Origin: Colias croceus
Taxonomy: Eukaryota; Arthropoda; Insecta; Lepidoptera; Pieridae
Length of the DNA stretch: 64,000 bases
Direction of reading: 5' to 3'
NCBI RefSeq assembly: GCF_905220415.1
Contig: NC_059555.1
Location: forward strand, 7,928,001 to 7,992,000
Made by a program: the position numbers and the translations under genes. How positions within the stretch are numbered: the first letter of the stretch is position 1; each line of letters starts with the position of its first letter. Shown one piece after another: positions 24,173-35,900 of this stretch. A model generated the notes under the pieces. The model was given only the letters and a program-made list of their open reading frames with translations, was not told where the DNA came from and made no database searches.

Positions 24173-25001
24173 GGGGTAAAACAATTCAAGATGGCGTCGA
24201 TGAAAATTTGGCTTTTTTTCGTGATGGGTGTCATTTTCATAGTTTTTGGGGTAGCTATTACCGAATATGAGGTCAAAACTGAAATCCAAGATGGCGCCGA
24301 CGAAAATTTTACATCTTTTCGTCATGGGTGTCATTTTCATGGTTTTTGGGGTAGCTATTAACGAATATGAGGTCAAAACTATAATCCAAGATGGCGCCGA
24401 CAAAAATTTTACAACTTTTCGTCATGGGTGTCATTTTCATGGTTTTTGGGGTAGCTATTAACCAATATGAGGTCAAAACTGAAATCCAAGATGGCGCCGA
24501 CGAAAATTTTACATCTTTTCGTCATGGGTGTCATTTTCATGGTTTTTGGGGTAGCTATTAACGAATATGAGGTCAAAACTATAATCCAAGATGGCGCCGA
24601 CAAAAATTTTACATGTTTTCGTCATGGGTGTCATTTTCATGGTTTTTGGGGTAGCTATTAACCAATATGAGGTCAAAACTGAAATCCAAGATGGCGCCGA
24701 CGAAAATTTTACATCTTTTCGTCATGGGTGTCATTTTCATGGTTTTTGGGGTAGCTATTATCGAATATGAGGTCAAAACTATAATCCAAGATGGCGCCGA
24801 CGAAAAATTTGACATCTTTTCATCATGGGTGTCATTTTCATGGTTTTTGGGATAGCTATTAACGAATATGAGGTCAAAACTATAATCCAAGATGGCGCTG
24901 ACGAAAATTTGACATTTTTCGTGATGGGTGTCATTTTCATGGTTTTTGGGGTAGCTATTAACGAATATGAGGTCAAAACTAAAATCCAAGATGGTCGTCG
25001 A
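24173..25001 (+). repeat. Satellite array, left arm: about 100-bp units in 200-bp dimers
   Basis: About eight full units of 100 bp (starts of the acgaatatgaggtcaaaac word at 24261, 24361, 24461, 24561, 24661, 24761, about 24861 and 24961), plus a partial first unit. Alternate units carry diagnostic differences (cgaatatga...ataatcc...caaaaatttt versus ccaatatga...gaaatcc...cgaaaatttt), so the repeat is a 200-bp dimer. Each unit contains ccaagatggcgcc and gggtgtcattttcatggttt. Short ORFs on both strands shift frame each unit (100 is not a multiple of 3) and are not genes. Confidence 0.93.
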
Positions 25002-25418
25002 ATTTCAAGATCGCGTCATGGTAATACTGTCGCGTTATGGAGCAAGGCGGCGATTTTGGTATCTATGAATCTCGCCAAAGAAGTTTCACTTCTGACACGT
25101 TTTCTCGGCACACACGTTCTTTTTTATTTTATTCTCTTCGTTTAAATGTTTTAGATAAACTTTATTTTAAATAAAGTTTAGCGAATATATTTAAAGAATA
25201 TATTTAAAGTTACTAATATCTGTCAGAATATTAACATGATTGCCACAGAGTTGCGTTTTATATTAAATTTCTAAATATGCATTTCAATGTTCTTTAAAAT
25301 TGTTTTTTTTAAGACTTTCTACAAAACTGTGGTTGTTAACGTTTTTGTTATTTTATTTAAGTTTACTTTAAAGGAGTAAGAAAAATATACCTAATTATCG
25401 ACGGTTACATTGGGGATT
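25002..25418. repeat. Spacer of the inverted satellite, with dispersed block
   Basis: About 417 bp separate the two arms. The part 25010-25105 (gcgtcatggtaatactgtcg, gcaaggcggcgattttggta, aagtttcacttctgacacgt) is a copy of the block seen at about 9245-9335 and 38318-38410. The rest is AT-rich with a short palindrome (aactttattttaaataaagtt). Confidence 0.7.
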
Positions 25419-26153
25419 TGGTAATAGCTGTCTCAAAAACCTTGAAAATGACACCCATGCCGAAAAGATGTAAAGTTTCGTCGACACCATCTTGGATTTT
25501 AGTTTTGACCTCATATTGGTTAATAGATACCCCAAAAACCATGAAAATGACACCCATGACGAAAATATGTAAAATTTTCGTCGGCGCCATCTTGGATTTT
25601 AGTTTTGACCTCATATTCGTTAATAGCTACCCCAATAACCATGAAAATGACACCCGTGACGAAATGATGTAAAATTTTCGTCGGCGCCATCTTCGATTTT
25701 AGTTTTGACCTCATATTGGTTAATAGCTACCCCAAAAACCATGAAAATGACACCCATGTCGAAAAGATGTAAAATTTTCGTCGGCGCCATCTTGGATTTT
25801 AGTTTTGACCTCATATTCGTTAATAGCTACCCCAATAACCATGAAAATGACACCCATGAAGAAAATATATAAAATTTTTGTCGGCGCCATCTTGGATTTT
25901 AGTTTTGACCTCATATTGGTTAATAGCTACCCCAAAAACCATGAAAATGACACCCGTGACGAAATGATGTCAAATTGTCGTCGGCGCCATTTTGGATTTT
26001 AGATTTGACCTCATATTGATTAATACTTATTTAATAGCTACTCCAACTCCTTGAAAATGACACCCATGACGAAAAGATTTCAAATTTTCGTCGGTGCCAT
26101 CTTGGATTTTAGTTTTGACCTCATATTGGTTAATAGCTACCCCAAAAACCACC
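25419..26153 (-). repeat. Satellite array, right arm, inverted relative to the left
   Basis: About seven units of roughly 100 bp, in the opposite orientation to the left arm (gccatcttggattttagttt, cctcatattggttaatagct, aaccatgaaaatgacaccc). Alternate units again differ (tcatattggt with cccaaaaacc versus tcatattcgt with cccaataacc), which indicates a dimeric organisation. Left-arm variants such as ataatcc are absent here, so the arms have evolved separately since the inversion. The last units are more diverged and irregular (25990-26060). Confidence 0.93.
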
Positions 26154-27498
26154 CACATTTGCAAATGTGTTTGCTACTTAGGAAAAGTTCATATTTAAAG
26201 ATATAGGTAATGTGAATGTGTGGTAACGAATTTAATTTATTTCATTCCGACTGTTTCTCGGAATAACATACATTTACTAAGAATTGCTTACAATGCCGGG
26301 TTTAATATATTGCCGGTAACATATAATATTATGTATGATAATAATTCTTAAAAAAGTATTTTATACATTTCTTAAAAAGCTTCGATATTGTATACAATAA
26401 TACAATTCATATTCAAATTGTTGTAAAATAGTCACACTTTTTTAAGTTGGTTGAATACACTAAAATACTTATAAGGATCGTACCTACTAATAATAGTAAC
26501 AAAATGAATTTTTAAAGTTCCCAGTAATCTTCTGGAATCAATTTCAATAAAAATATTAAAAAAAAAAATATCAAGTATGAAGATGGTCTATAAAATGGAA
26601 TGCGCTATGTTTACGTGAGCGCGATGTTCCCGCGAACCACGTGGCGACGTTAGATACCTAAATTTGAGTAACGCAGATTTGTGACAGCGTCCTTAAGGAC
26701 AAGAAAGTACAATTTGTATAATAAAATTAAATCTATGCGCATTAAGTTTCTTTGGTCTGCGCTGGCACAACATGTCTCATTGAACTTAGATACAAAATAA
26801 CGTAAGGGGTTCCGTCTACAATATTTTCGAGAAAATATTGGGAAAAAATTAAGTATGCAAGTAAAGACTAACAAATTTACCTAAATACAACCGTAATATA
26901 TTTATAATCAATAACATTACCTAACTATTTGTATCCTATGAAAGCGTCTTTGGGGTGATTTAGCAAATTACCTACTTACCTAACTATATAACGTGCGAAG
27001 ATTTTTATATCAATTGATATGGACTTTTTGGTACTATTTTATCGTATGATTGTTATCATACCAAAAGCGTACTCGAAAACTTGTATAGACCTAATGCACA
27101 AACATAGTGCCATCTCTCTTTAACTTATTTAAATTTCTATTTGAATAATAATTACGAAAGAAACAACATGTTTGTTAAGCTCGATGCATACTTTCAAATG
27201 CGTCTTTGCCTTGCGACATTTAGTGTGTATAATATAACAAAAAAATAAAAATAAATAAACAACTAAGTTTATAAAACAACGCGGTAACATACTTTCTGAT
27301 AAGTATGTGTTTAAGGGCATGCATACTTGTTCTTTGAAGAATAATTATATCTAAGGGGAGGAAAGATTATGAATTATTTATAAATTATTAAGATAAAATG
27401 ATATATTTATGTTGTCAATCTTACAACGAGTAGCGCAACGCCTCAATTTGATATATTTTCAAACTATAATTTTATATTTTTTTAGCATAACTTTGCCT

Positions 27499-27870
27499 TA
27501 AGGCGACTACACCACCGAAACTAGCGCCCCCCCAACATTTTATTTTTTTACTCCTAAACCAGATCAAATTTAAAAAATCTAGCTCGGTACTTTGCTAGTA
27601 TATTACTTGTAGTATTTTTGGTATTACTTTTCATTATTTTGCATTCGGTAAATTAGGAGAACTTTTGATTACCGCCAAAAGTGGCCACTTTTGGCGGTAA
27701 TCAAAAGTTCTCTAGAATAATGAACAGTTAGAATAGTGAAAAGTAATACCAAAAATACTACAAGTAATATACTAGCAAAGTACCGAGCTAGATTTTTTAA
27801 ATTTGATCTGGTTAAGGAGTAAAAAAATAAAATGTTCGGTGGCGCTAGTTTCGGTTGTGTAGGCCTCTTA
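27499..27870. repeat. Large near-perfect foldback, 372 bp
   Basis: The two halves are inverse complements over almost their full length around the centre at 27684/27685 (aagtggccactt). Matching blocks include cgaaactagcgcc with ggcgctagtttcg, agctcggtactttgctagta with tactagcaaagtaccgagct, and acttttgattaccgcc with ggcggtaatcaaaagt. One arm carries small insertions. TTAA-containing words lie at both edges. It has no coding capacity and is probably a foldback transposon. Confidence 0.88.
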
Positions 27871-28436
27871 AGATGTAGGCTTGTTCACTTTTTTTCTTTA
27901 AGCAGTTTAGTAATTGTTCGTCAGTTTTATTATTATATAGAGCTTTTAATAAATTTAAATTTTAATAAATAATAATTTTTTTTTAATAAATTATTATGTT
28001 ATGGTATAATAATAGCGTACTACCTTTAACACGTTGTTTATAGAAATTAAGTCCAAATGGTCCCGCTAAAATTAATTAAAATGCTAACATTTTTAATAAA
28101 TGCTGGTACAATTAGTTTAGTACGTGATAAATAAATAATAAAAATAAATTAAAAAATATTAAAACAAGCTCTCAACACTCGACATTAAGCGACCTTAGGA
28201 GATAAATCTCAGTTTTAAACAAAACTATAAACTCACAGTTTCATACAAAAAACAACCCTAACTAAAGTACTTAAAGTCTAATTTGTGTTCATTTGTGACA
28301 ATCGTAATGTATAATTGTATATATTTTTTTTATTATTTGTACGACTGTGCGTGTATAGTTTTAACTTTTGATTTGAATAAAAATAACAAATGTTACAAAT
28401 AAAGAAAAAATATTGCAAGTATAATCCCATTCCCTA

Positions 28437-28516
28437 AGAGTTCTTACAGACGAACGGCAGAACGGCAAGTTGTGAACGGCTTACTTCACAACTTGCCGTT
28501 CATCTGTAAGAACTCT
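28437..28516. repeat. 80-nt hairpin with arms of about 32 bp
   Basis: The right arm ttcacaacttgccgttcatc(tgtaagaactct) is complementary to the left arm, except for one mismatch and an extra 8 nt in the left arm, where gaacggca is duplicated. The size and shape resemble a small hairpin RNA precursor or a micro-MITE. No evidence of transcription. Confidence 0.65.
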
Positions 28517-28702
28517 AAACCATTCATCAAAGCTATTTCGGTTATTATTTTAAAATGAGAACTAGTCGTATTGATATCATATTAAATGTGATATGAAAGA
28601 TTTGAAAATTAAGTTTAATTTATAATTTGATTCACCAAAATAGCTTTAAATAACTTTTTCCAGTAGAATGACGCATGACCGAATTGTTGCTATATGTTTA
28701 AC

Positions 28703-28989
28703 ATTGAGATATACATATGGAGACGACACCGCCTACATCACTTATGTTCCGCTCAACATACGCCATATGGCGTAACTGCACGCTCATTTTTTATTTGTTT
28801 TAAAGTGAAACGCATCAAATAAGGCTTCGTATGAGTTACGATATTGCACAAATAATACGGAAAAGTGCAAAGGAATAACTTTCATCGGTAAGTACCTAAC
28901 TAGATAATAATTTTTAAAACATAGTTAGAGCAAAAAAATTGCGCACAGATTTTGTTCGTGGTGTCTCCTCCATACGTAGTATCTCAATG
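28703..28989. repeat. MITE with about 30-bp terminal inverted repeats
   Basis: The left end cattgagatatacatatgga(gacgacacc) and the right end ggtgtctcctccatacgtag(tatctcaatg) are imperfect inverse complements. The 287-bp core has no long ORF. A GTAAGT-like word at 28889 is incidental. Confidence 0.65.
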
Positions 28990-29884
28990 ATATTTAATTA
29001 TTTTTTTATTAAGCTAATAGAATTATTAAATATACTGGACTTAATTATCTTTATGATCTCAATATAATTATTTGGTGTTCATAAAAAGGCCAAATTATTA
29101 ATCTCTCACAACACAAAATAGTAAAAATAGACAATTTTTAAACCAAGTTAAATAAAAGTACACAGTAATATTTTAAGTTGGCAACATTTTTTTAAATGCT
29201 GCCCGAAAGCTTTGTATCCATGGCCGATAAAACTTATATAAAAAAATAGTAACTCAGTACATGTTCAAGATCAACTCTTGCAAGAAAAATAATAGTAATT
29301 TTAATACGTATAACACGTAAAAACCTTTGCGAAACGTTCGAATCCTTTGAAGATGTTTATTTCTCCCTGGAATAAGAAAAATAATTATTTGAATAACTGT
29401 AAAAGTCATCATTTATATTAGATACGATTATAAAACAGACCATGTCTTAGTAGAGTTTTATACAATTATGAGCATCAAATTCTAAATAAGAACCCCATCA
29501 AATTGTATAATGCTGTATGCAACAAACTAAAAATTTTCAATATTTATTTTTTATCAAAACTTTATTTTTTGCACGTTTAATTAAATCAGGATGCAGGCAT
29601 AATGATCGATTCTTCTTATTCTTTAAAGCAAAAAATATATTTATAAACCATTTTCATAAATATAACAAAAAATAAATAAAAATAACAAAAAACAAAGGTG
29701 GGAGGTATCAAGGGACACCCGGATAGAACGAAGTTACTAAAATAAATGGCTCGCTTTCTATGAGAGAGCTCTACAACTATAGCGAAAAATGTCGTTACAA
29801 CTTTTGGCCTTAATTCTATCTAGCCTTACTTTCGCAACGCGCGAAAAGGAATTTCTTCCCAAAAAAAAACATACAAACAAACAC

Positions 29885-29980
29885 TTACTTCCTACGACTC
29901 AATCTATTGGGAGTACTGTGGTTCGACTGATGCGAACTTTCGCTAACGTCTGAGCTCGAACTGCGTATGTCGCCTTCCAT
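29885..29980 (-). CDS. Ceramide synthase B, exon 7 (C-terminal tail)
   Basis: The acceptor acag precedes ATGGAAGGCGAC. The exon encodes 31 hydrophilic residues and ends AGG AAG TAA. The stop overlaps a consensus-like donor (AA|GTAAGT) at the same phase as in copy A. Confidence 0.85.
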   Translation of the reverse strand: MEGDIRSSSSDVSESSHQSNHSTPNRLSRRK

Positions 29981-32900
29981 CTGTAATATTTTATTAATAT
30001 ATCTTTTATTATAATTCTTTTTTTTTTAAATTTCTTTATCGGGGTTGGAAAAAATTTAGTGTAACATTTTTTCGTTACGCGTGACATTTTTCCGTTACAT
30101 CTTTTTCTTATGCCTACCACGCGGGATTCGGTATTTCTGTAAAGTTGCAAATAATAAATTATTTTTTGAAAAATAAGCTCATAAAGAAGTTTCACTTCTT
30201 ACGTGTGTACACTAGTACACGCACACATTTTTATTTGTTATAAAGTATTAAGTAGATCGTATCGAGGCTTCGCATATGTGGATAAAAAGAAAATAAAAAT
30301 TTTATTAAACCTGGGGATATGTTATGTAAAGCTTATAAAAAATACTACAGAAAAAAATCTGTTTTTAGAGAAAAGCAAAAGGGCCTAACATTTTTTAGGT
30401 TGCTTTGCACTGTGCAATTATTTTTTTATACAAAATGATTTTTGATGACAATGGGCCAACTGATAATTGTCTCGCAGCCTTAATTTATAGTAACAATGAA
30501 ATAAATAAACATCAAATAGGCTTCGGAACATTATCAGTAAGTATTTAAAAACTACCCTACTTTTTCCATTAATTAATTATTTCATGTATGACGTCACAAT
30601 CTTACCTTCCCCGCGTTAATGGCCTTATACGCGACTTGCAGTATCAGCCACGTCCAGACCATGTGAAGGCACAATAATAGACAAAGCAGGGAGTTGAATA
30701 TATAGTACGCGGCGAACATCGGCAACAGCATGGGCGCTCTTATTGATGTACTGGAATTGTAAATAATAATGTTTTATTTTTATACACACGTACACACATT
30801 TACACGCACTCACACGCACTCATCCACGTACGCACACGTACACGTTCTTACTTCAATTTAATAAAAAGTCAGCCTAATATAAGTTTTTATACTTAGACCA
30901 TGGGTAGGAGTTGTGCATGTGCATGTGATTATTACAGTCTACCAAATTTGATCATGACACCCACTTTGGATACATTTAATTTCGTTCGTGTATATTTTTA
31001 AACAAATACTATAAATTTTGAATAGTCATTAGTAGGCAACTTTTCATAATAATTTAATTAGGTGATGAAAGAATTCGTCAATTCGTTATCAGGAAATCAA
31101 ACGGAAGTGATAGTGTAAGGCGGTGTGTATATTTTTCAGAGAAATTAAGATTGCATTAAATTTTTCACGTTTCTAAGAAACCGCTAAAAATAGGCCAATA
31201 ATAATCTATAATAATATTAAAATCTATACTAGTATTATAAAGCTGAAGAGTTTGTTTGTTTGTTTGAACGCGCTAATCTCAGTCAACTGGTCCGATTTAA
31301 AAAATTATTTCGGTGTTAGATAGCCCATTTATCGAGGAAGGCTATAATCTATATATCATCACGCTCAGACCAACAGGAGCAGAGCAACGCGGGTAAAACC
31401 GCGGGGCACAGTTAGTAATATTATAAATACTTGACTAACTATTTTATCACCTGTAATACTAGGAAATGTATAAATTGAAATAACACTATCTGTTTCAGGT
31501 AGCAATCCATTGCTTTTAAATACAAACACACATTTCCTAGAAAATTATACATATTTCATAGAATAACGTTGCCTTATAGTCATTTAGAACTATCTTCGTC
31601 CCGCGGTTTCACCCGCAAAAATGAGTTTTCTTTTTATCCTAATGTTACCTTTAACATCAGCAATCTGTCAATGTCTCAAATCCCGACAAAGTCTTTCCAG
31701 CCTTTCCAGAGATTAGCCGGAACAAAATTAAAAAAAACATTTTGGTTCAGTTGCGACAAATTTGCCCTGCCTGTTAAAACCTTACCCTTTCCTTATATCC
31801 TAAATTTTACTTTTTTCCTTACCTCCATATAATGTAGAACGGATATATCCCTAATCTAGTGATGATCCACAGGACGGTGAATATTGTGAATATCACATCG
31901 CAGAACTTTTGATAGTTCGCGTACTTCGCTGCTTTGGCTGCCTGAAATTAACACCAAAATATCGTCATATAACATCCTTAAATTCTTATTGCTCTTCTAG
32001 CTTCAAAGAAAAACGTACGGAAATCGAGGAATTAGATAAGAGGATAAGATAAAGAACTGCGTGCAATAGAAGATATACAAGTTATACTATTGTTTATCTA
32101 TAACTTATCTACTATATACTACTACTTTGAAACAAGGATCAATTACTCTTGGTCCTGAATGTGCAATTACAAGAAAAAGGACCAAGATTAATTGACCCTT
32201 GAATGTGAATGTTCATGAGGTCGGAATCGAGTAAGTGAAGCTTCACTAAGTAGTTGGATTTATTTGTATCTTAGTTGTTAATAGTGATAAAGAATAGATG
32301 TCCCACTATCTAGTAAGACTTATTATGAGAAAAGAGTTGTAGTTTGAAGTTTAAAACTGACAAAATGCAATCTGATGTTGTGCGGAAAACTTCCGTATAA
32401 CACGACTAACTAGGAAGATTTAAGTGTATTCGCTTTTCTGGCGTATTTTCCACGAGTACAATACGCGAAGTCATTAGTAAAAAAGTTTTAATTTGACTCT
32501 TTTTAGCGCATATGCGGTTTTGGTTCGTATTCTCTTAACGTCGATTGTGAAAGTATGTTCGTCTAATTATCCAAACAAAGCATGTTTACTGCGAATGTTT
32601 GTGCATTTATTTATTCCTTCATTTAAATTAGAATTCTGGGAGACTCAGTGAGATGTGATCAACGAGACACATCAACTAAACAGATAAGAATAAATAACTT
32701 AAAGACTCCATTCATTCTTTGGACTGAATTTGCATTTTTTTACATTTTTTTTAATAAAAATATTTCAACAATCTCCAAATTATAATTGTACCGTAAAAAC
32801 GTCTCTTTGTACTAACATAATTGAGACTTTGCTGACGAAAACACATCACATACACAATCGCTTAACAAAATTCTTCAACACTCATTACATCTGGCGAAAG

Positions 32901-35900
32901 TTGAAAAAATTACCTCTAAGAATATATCAGCACAATCATGGACCAGCAACACTAGTGTCCCGATCCTGTGCAAGTTGCAGACCCACGAGAAGGAGAGCAG
33001 CGCGATGGTGGCGATGTGGTGCACGAACATCTGCCAGAAGTCCTTGCGTCGGACGTCCCAGAATTGGGACAGCGTTAATGACCAATAGAAGGCAGATGAT
33101 ATCATGTAGTACCACCACACATCGCTCGTTACGCCCTGTGGAAAGAACACGAGAGCTATTTTCTTGAAAATGGCATAGAGAGCACAATGGGTAACTTACA
33201 AAAAGAAGTTTCGTAACTATAGTAAAATTTACTTAAGAAATATAGAGATAGTGGGAGTACTAACAAAGTTATTAATAAGTTTTTCTGGTGATTCTGTCAC
33301 TTCTTTGTTGTGAGTTTAGTTCGTATATATTATTATACATGAGCTAAACTGACTGTAAACATTACCTATTCATATTATGCAAATAAATCATGAATGTGTC
33401 TGCTCAATCACTCACCTGATGGGGATATCCAATATAACACTGGTCAATATCCCATAACCATTCTTTATCCCACAGGATAAACATTCCATACGAGAAGCTG
33501 TACAGGTAGAAGGAACACCTCCACAGGTTCTCGCAGAACTTGACGAGCGTGGAGGGCTTGTCTTGGCTCCGGCGGAGCCGCCACCAGCGCTCCACTTGCC
33601 GCTCCGTCATGTCCAGCTGCTTTGCTAACGCACATAGCTGCAGATGAAAGTAGGATATTGGCACAATTCATTTCAAAAGATGGAAGAATTACAATAAAAA
33701 TTAAAATATGAATAAGGAAATATGCTGAGTGCGTATCATTAAAAAGCAGTACATGTAAATAGCTAAAACATCTAGGATTCTACTGAATAATCTATTACAC
33801 TTTAAAGTATAGCATGATTAAGGGCAAATTGCAGATAATACAATACCTAGCAAAGCAAATTTAAGGTAAGAATAATTGTTTAATATAAATTGCAATCATA
33901 TTTCTTTAAAGCTCATCTACATGATTATTATTTAATACCATATGACGACGCAAAAAGTAAAATATAAAATCAAACATAATTACATACGAAAACATACATT
34001 AACATGTCTGCAGATGCAGACGTTTTAATTTACTTTATTTCAGTATGTGCTAATGAGGTTGCAACATGTTTTGCTTTTTATATGTTGTATAATTATTATT
34101 TAAAACATATTTTTAGCATTAATTTTAATTTTACCTAATGTCTGTCTGGTACTCAATCACGCCTAAACTACTGAACCAATTTTCATGAAATTTGGTATGG
34201 AGATATTTTGATACCCGAGAAAGGACATAGGCTACTTTTTATCCCGGGAAAATGACGCAATCCCGGAAATCCCACGGGAACGGGAACTATAGGGGTTTTT
34301 CTTTGACTGCGCGGACGAAGCCGCGGGCAGAAACCTAGTAAGAAATAATTAAACAGTGCTTCAGTTAGGTCTGGATCATCATATCTTATCCTCAGATAGA
34401 TCCGAGGATGTGAAATGATTCATAAAAATATACATGAAGAAGAGTATGATGTAGTTACCACCTACCTACAAGCGAAACCAATCTAATCTCAAGCGAGATT
34501 TTCCTTTTTTCAGAAATCTTTTCGCAAAAATTGAGAATTTACTTGAAAAATTGATAGGCACGTGTTTCGTATTTTAAAAATGTTATCAAAAGAACGCAGA
34601 GAAACACCTGATACTGGTTATCGCCCATTCATTCTCGCTATCAATATGGGACAGAAGATTTGCTTATCAACGCAGCCTATGATTATAACATGCCTTCGTC
34701 ACTTTGACAATAAAAGCGCAATATGTGTAATCCTCGATTATCTGTGTTATATTTTCTGTTAAGTATCTGCTGACGTCATCATGGAAGGGAGTTACGCCCT
34801 GATTCTGATTGCCATATCTACATAGCTTCGATATTGTGTTCTTGATATTTCCGAATTATTTTAACATGTTCAGTATTTCAAAATTACAGATAACATATAT
34901 GGGTTTCAGTGCAGTCCTTCTTAACAGGAAATACGACGAATATTATTACACTTTTACGGATATAGAACCCAGGTAATTTTATGCTTTGTGAGATATGTGA
35001 CATTTGAGAATCGAATTTAGATTAATTAATAACGCAAAAGTAGATATTATATGCTATAAAGCCTGTGTTGCTTTAGCCAGTTAAATAAAGTTCAAAATAA
35101 TCACTAAAACATAAACAGAGCAAAATTATAAATATATGATCTTTATCCTGTTAATGAAAAACAGCCCGTAATCGTTATCTTCGTTCCCAAAGGAGATAAA
35201 TGACAAATGTTTTGGCCGGAAGTTCGGACATATTAGGTACAGAATCATTCACAATTACTCATAAACATTTTAACAACATTTTATTCTAGTGCAGTCTGCA
35301 GAAGAAATTGACCTACAATTACAGGATTATATGGAATACCATATAAACTAGCATATAAGTATTAAGTCGTCAGGGTCAAATTACTAGGACAATGTGGCAA
35401 AATGTAATAGTGACATTATGTAGGAAATATGTTTCCGCAACACGACATTCTAATCTGAATAATGGATAGCAGTTTCAATCGAAGCATGCAACTTTTGAAT
35501 ATTAATTATGTGCAGCAGCAGCCTTAGTCAAAGTTCGCGGCTTTTAACAGCTTTTAAATTTATACTGCAGTAATTATAAATTTAGAAATTTTGGTGCAAG
35601 TAATTAATGTATGTAATAAAGTAAAATATAAAAATTCAACCGGACGAATTGGTAAGACAGGTGTGATAAAATTTAATCTAAAATAGATATAATGTGAAGG
35701 AATTTTGAGAATAATCTCAGATTATAAAATCTACGTATAAATATATATCGAATTGAATTCAATAACTCAAGCATCCATGCTACCGCAAAATAAAATACAA
35801 TCACCACTAAGCATAACACATTTACATCACAGCTGGATCTGAAACCCTGAAAGCAAGTGCACACACGACTTCATTTCCAACGTTTATTGGAGGTGCTTAC

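Larger units (their letters stand above)
26154..29884. other. 3' flank of ceramide synthase B
   Basis: Very AT-rich, with no recognised gene. It contains three inverted-repeat elements, listed separately (27499-27870, 28437-28516, 28703-28989). The 3' UTR of copy B should start left of 29885. Confidence 0.6.

Noticed and set aside
24094..26002. Many overlapping 60-126-aa ORFs on both strands
   Set aside because: They are translations of the 100-bp satellite unit, which changes frame each repeat; near-identical peptides appear on both strands and in several frames.
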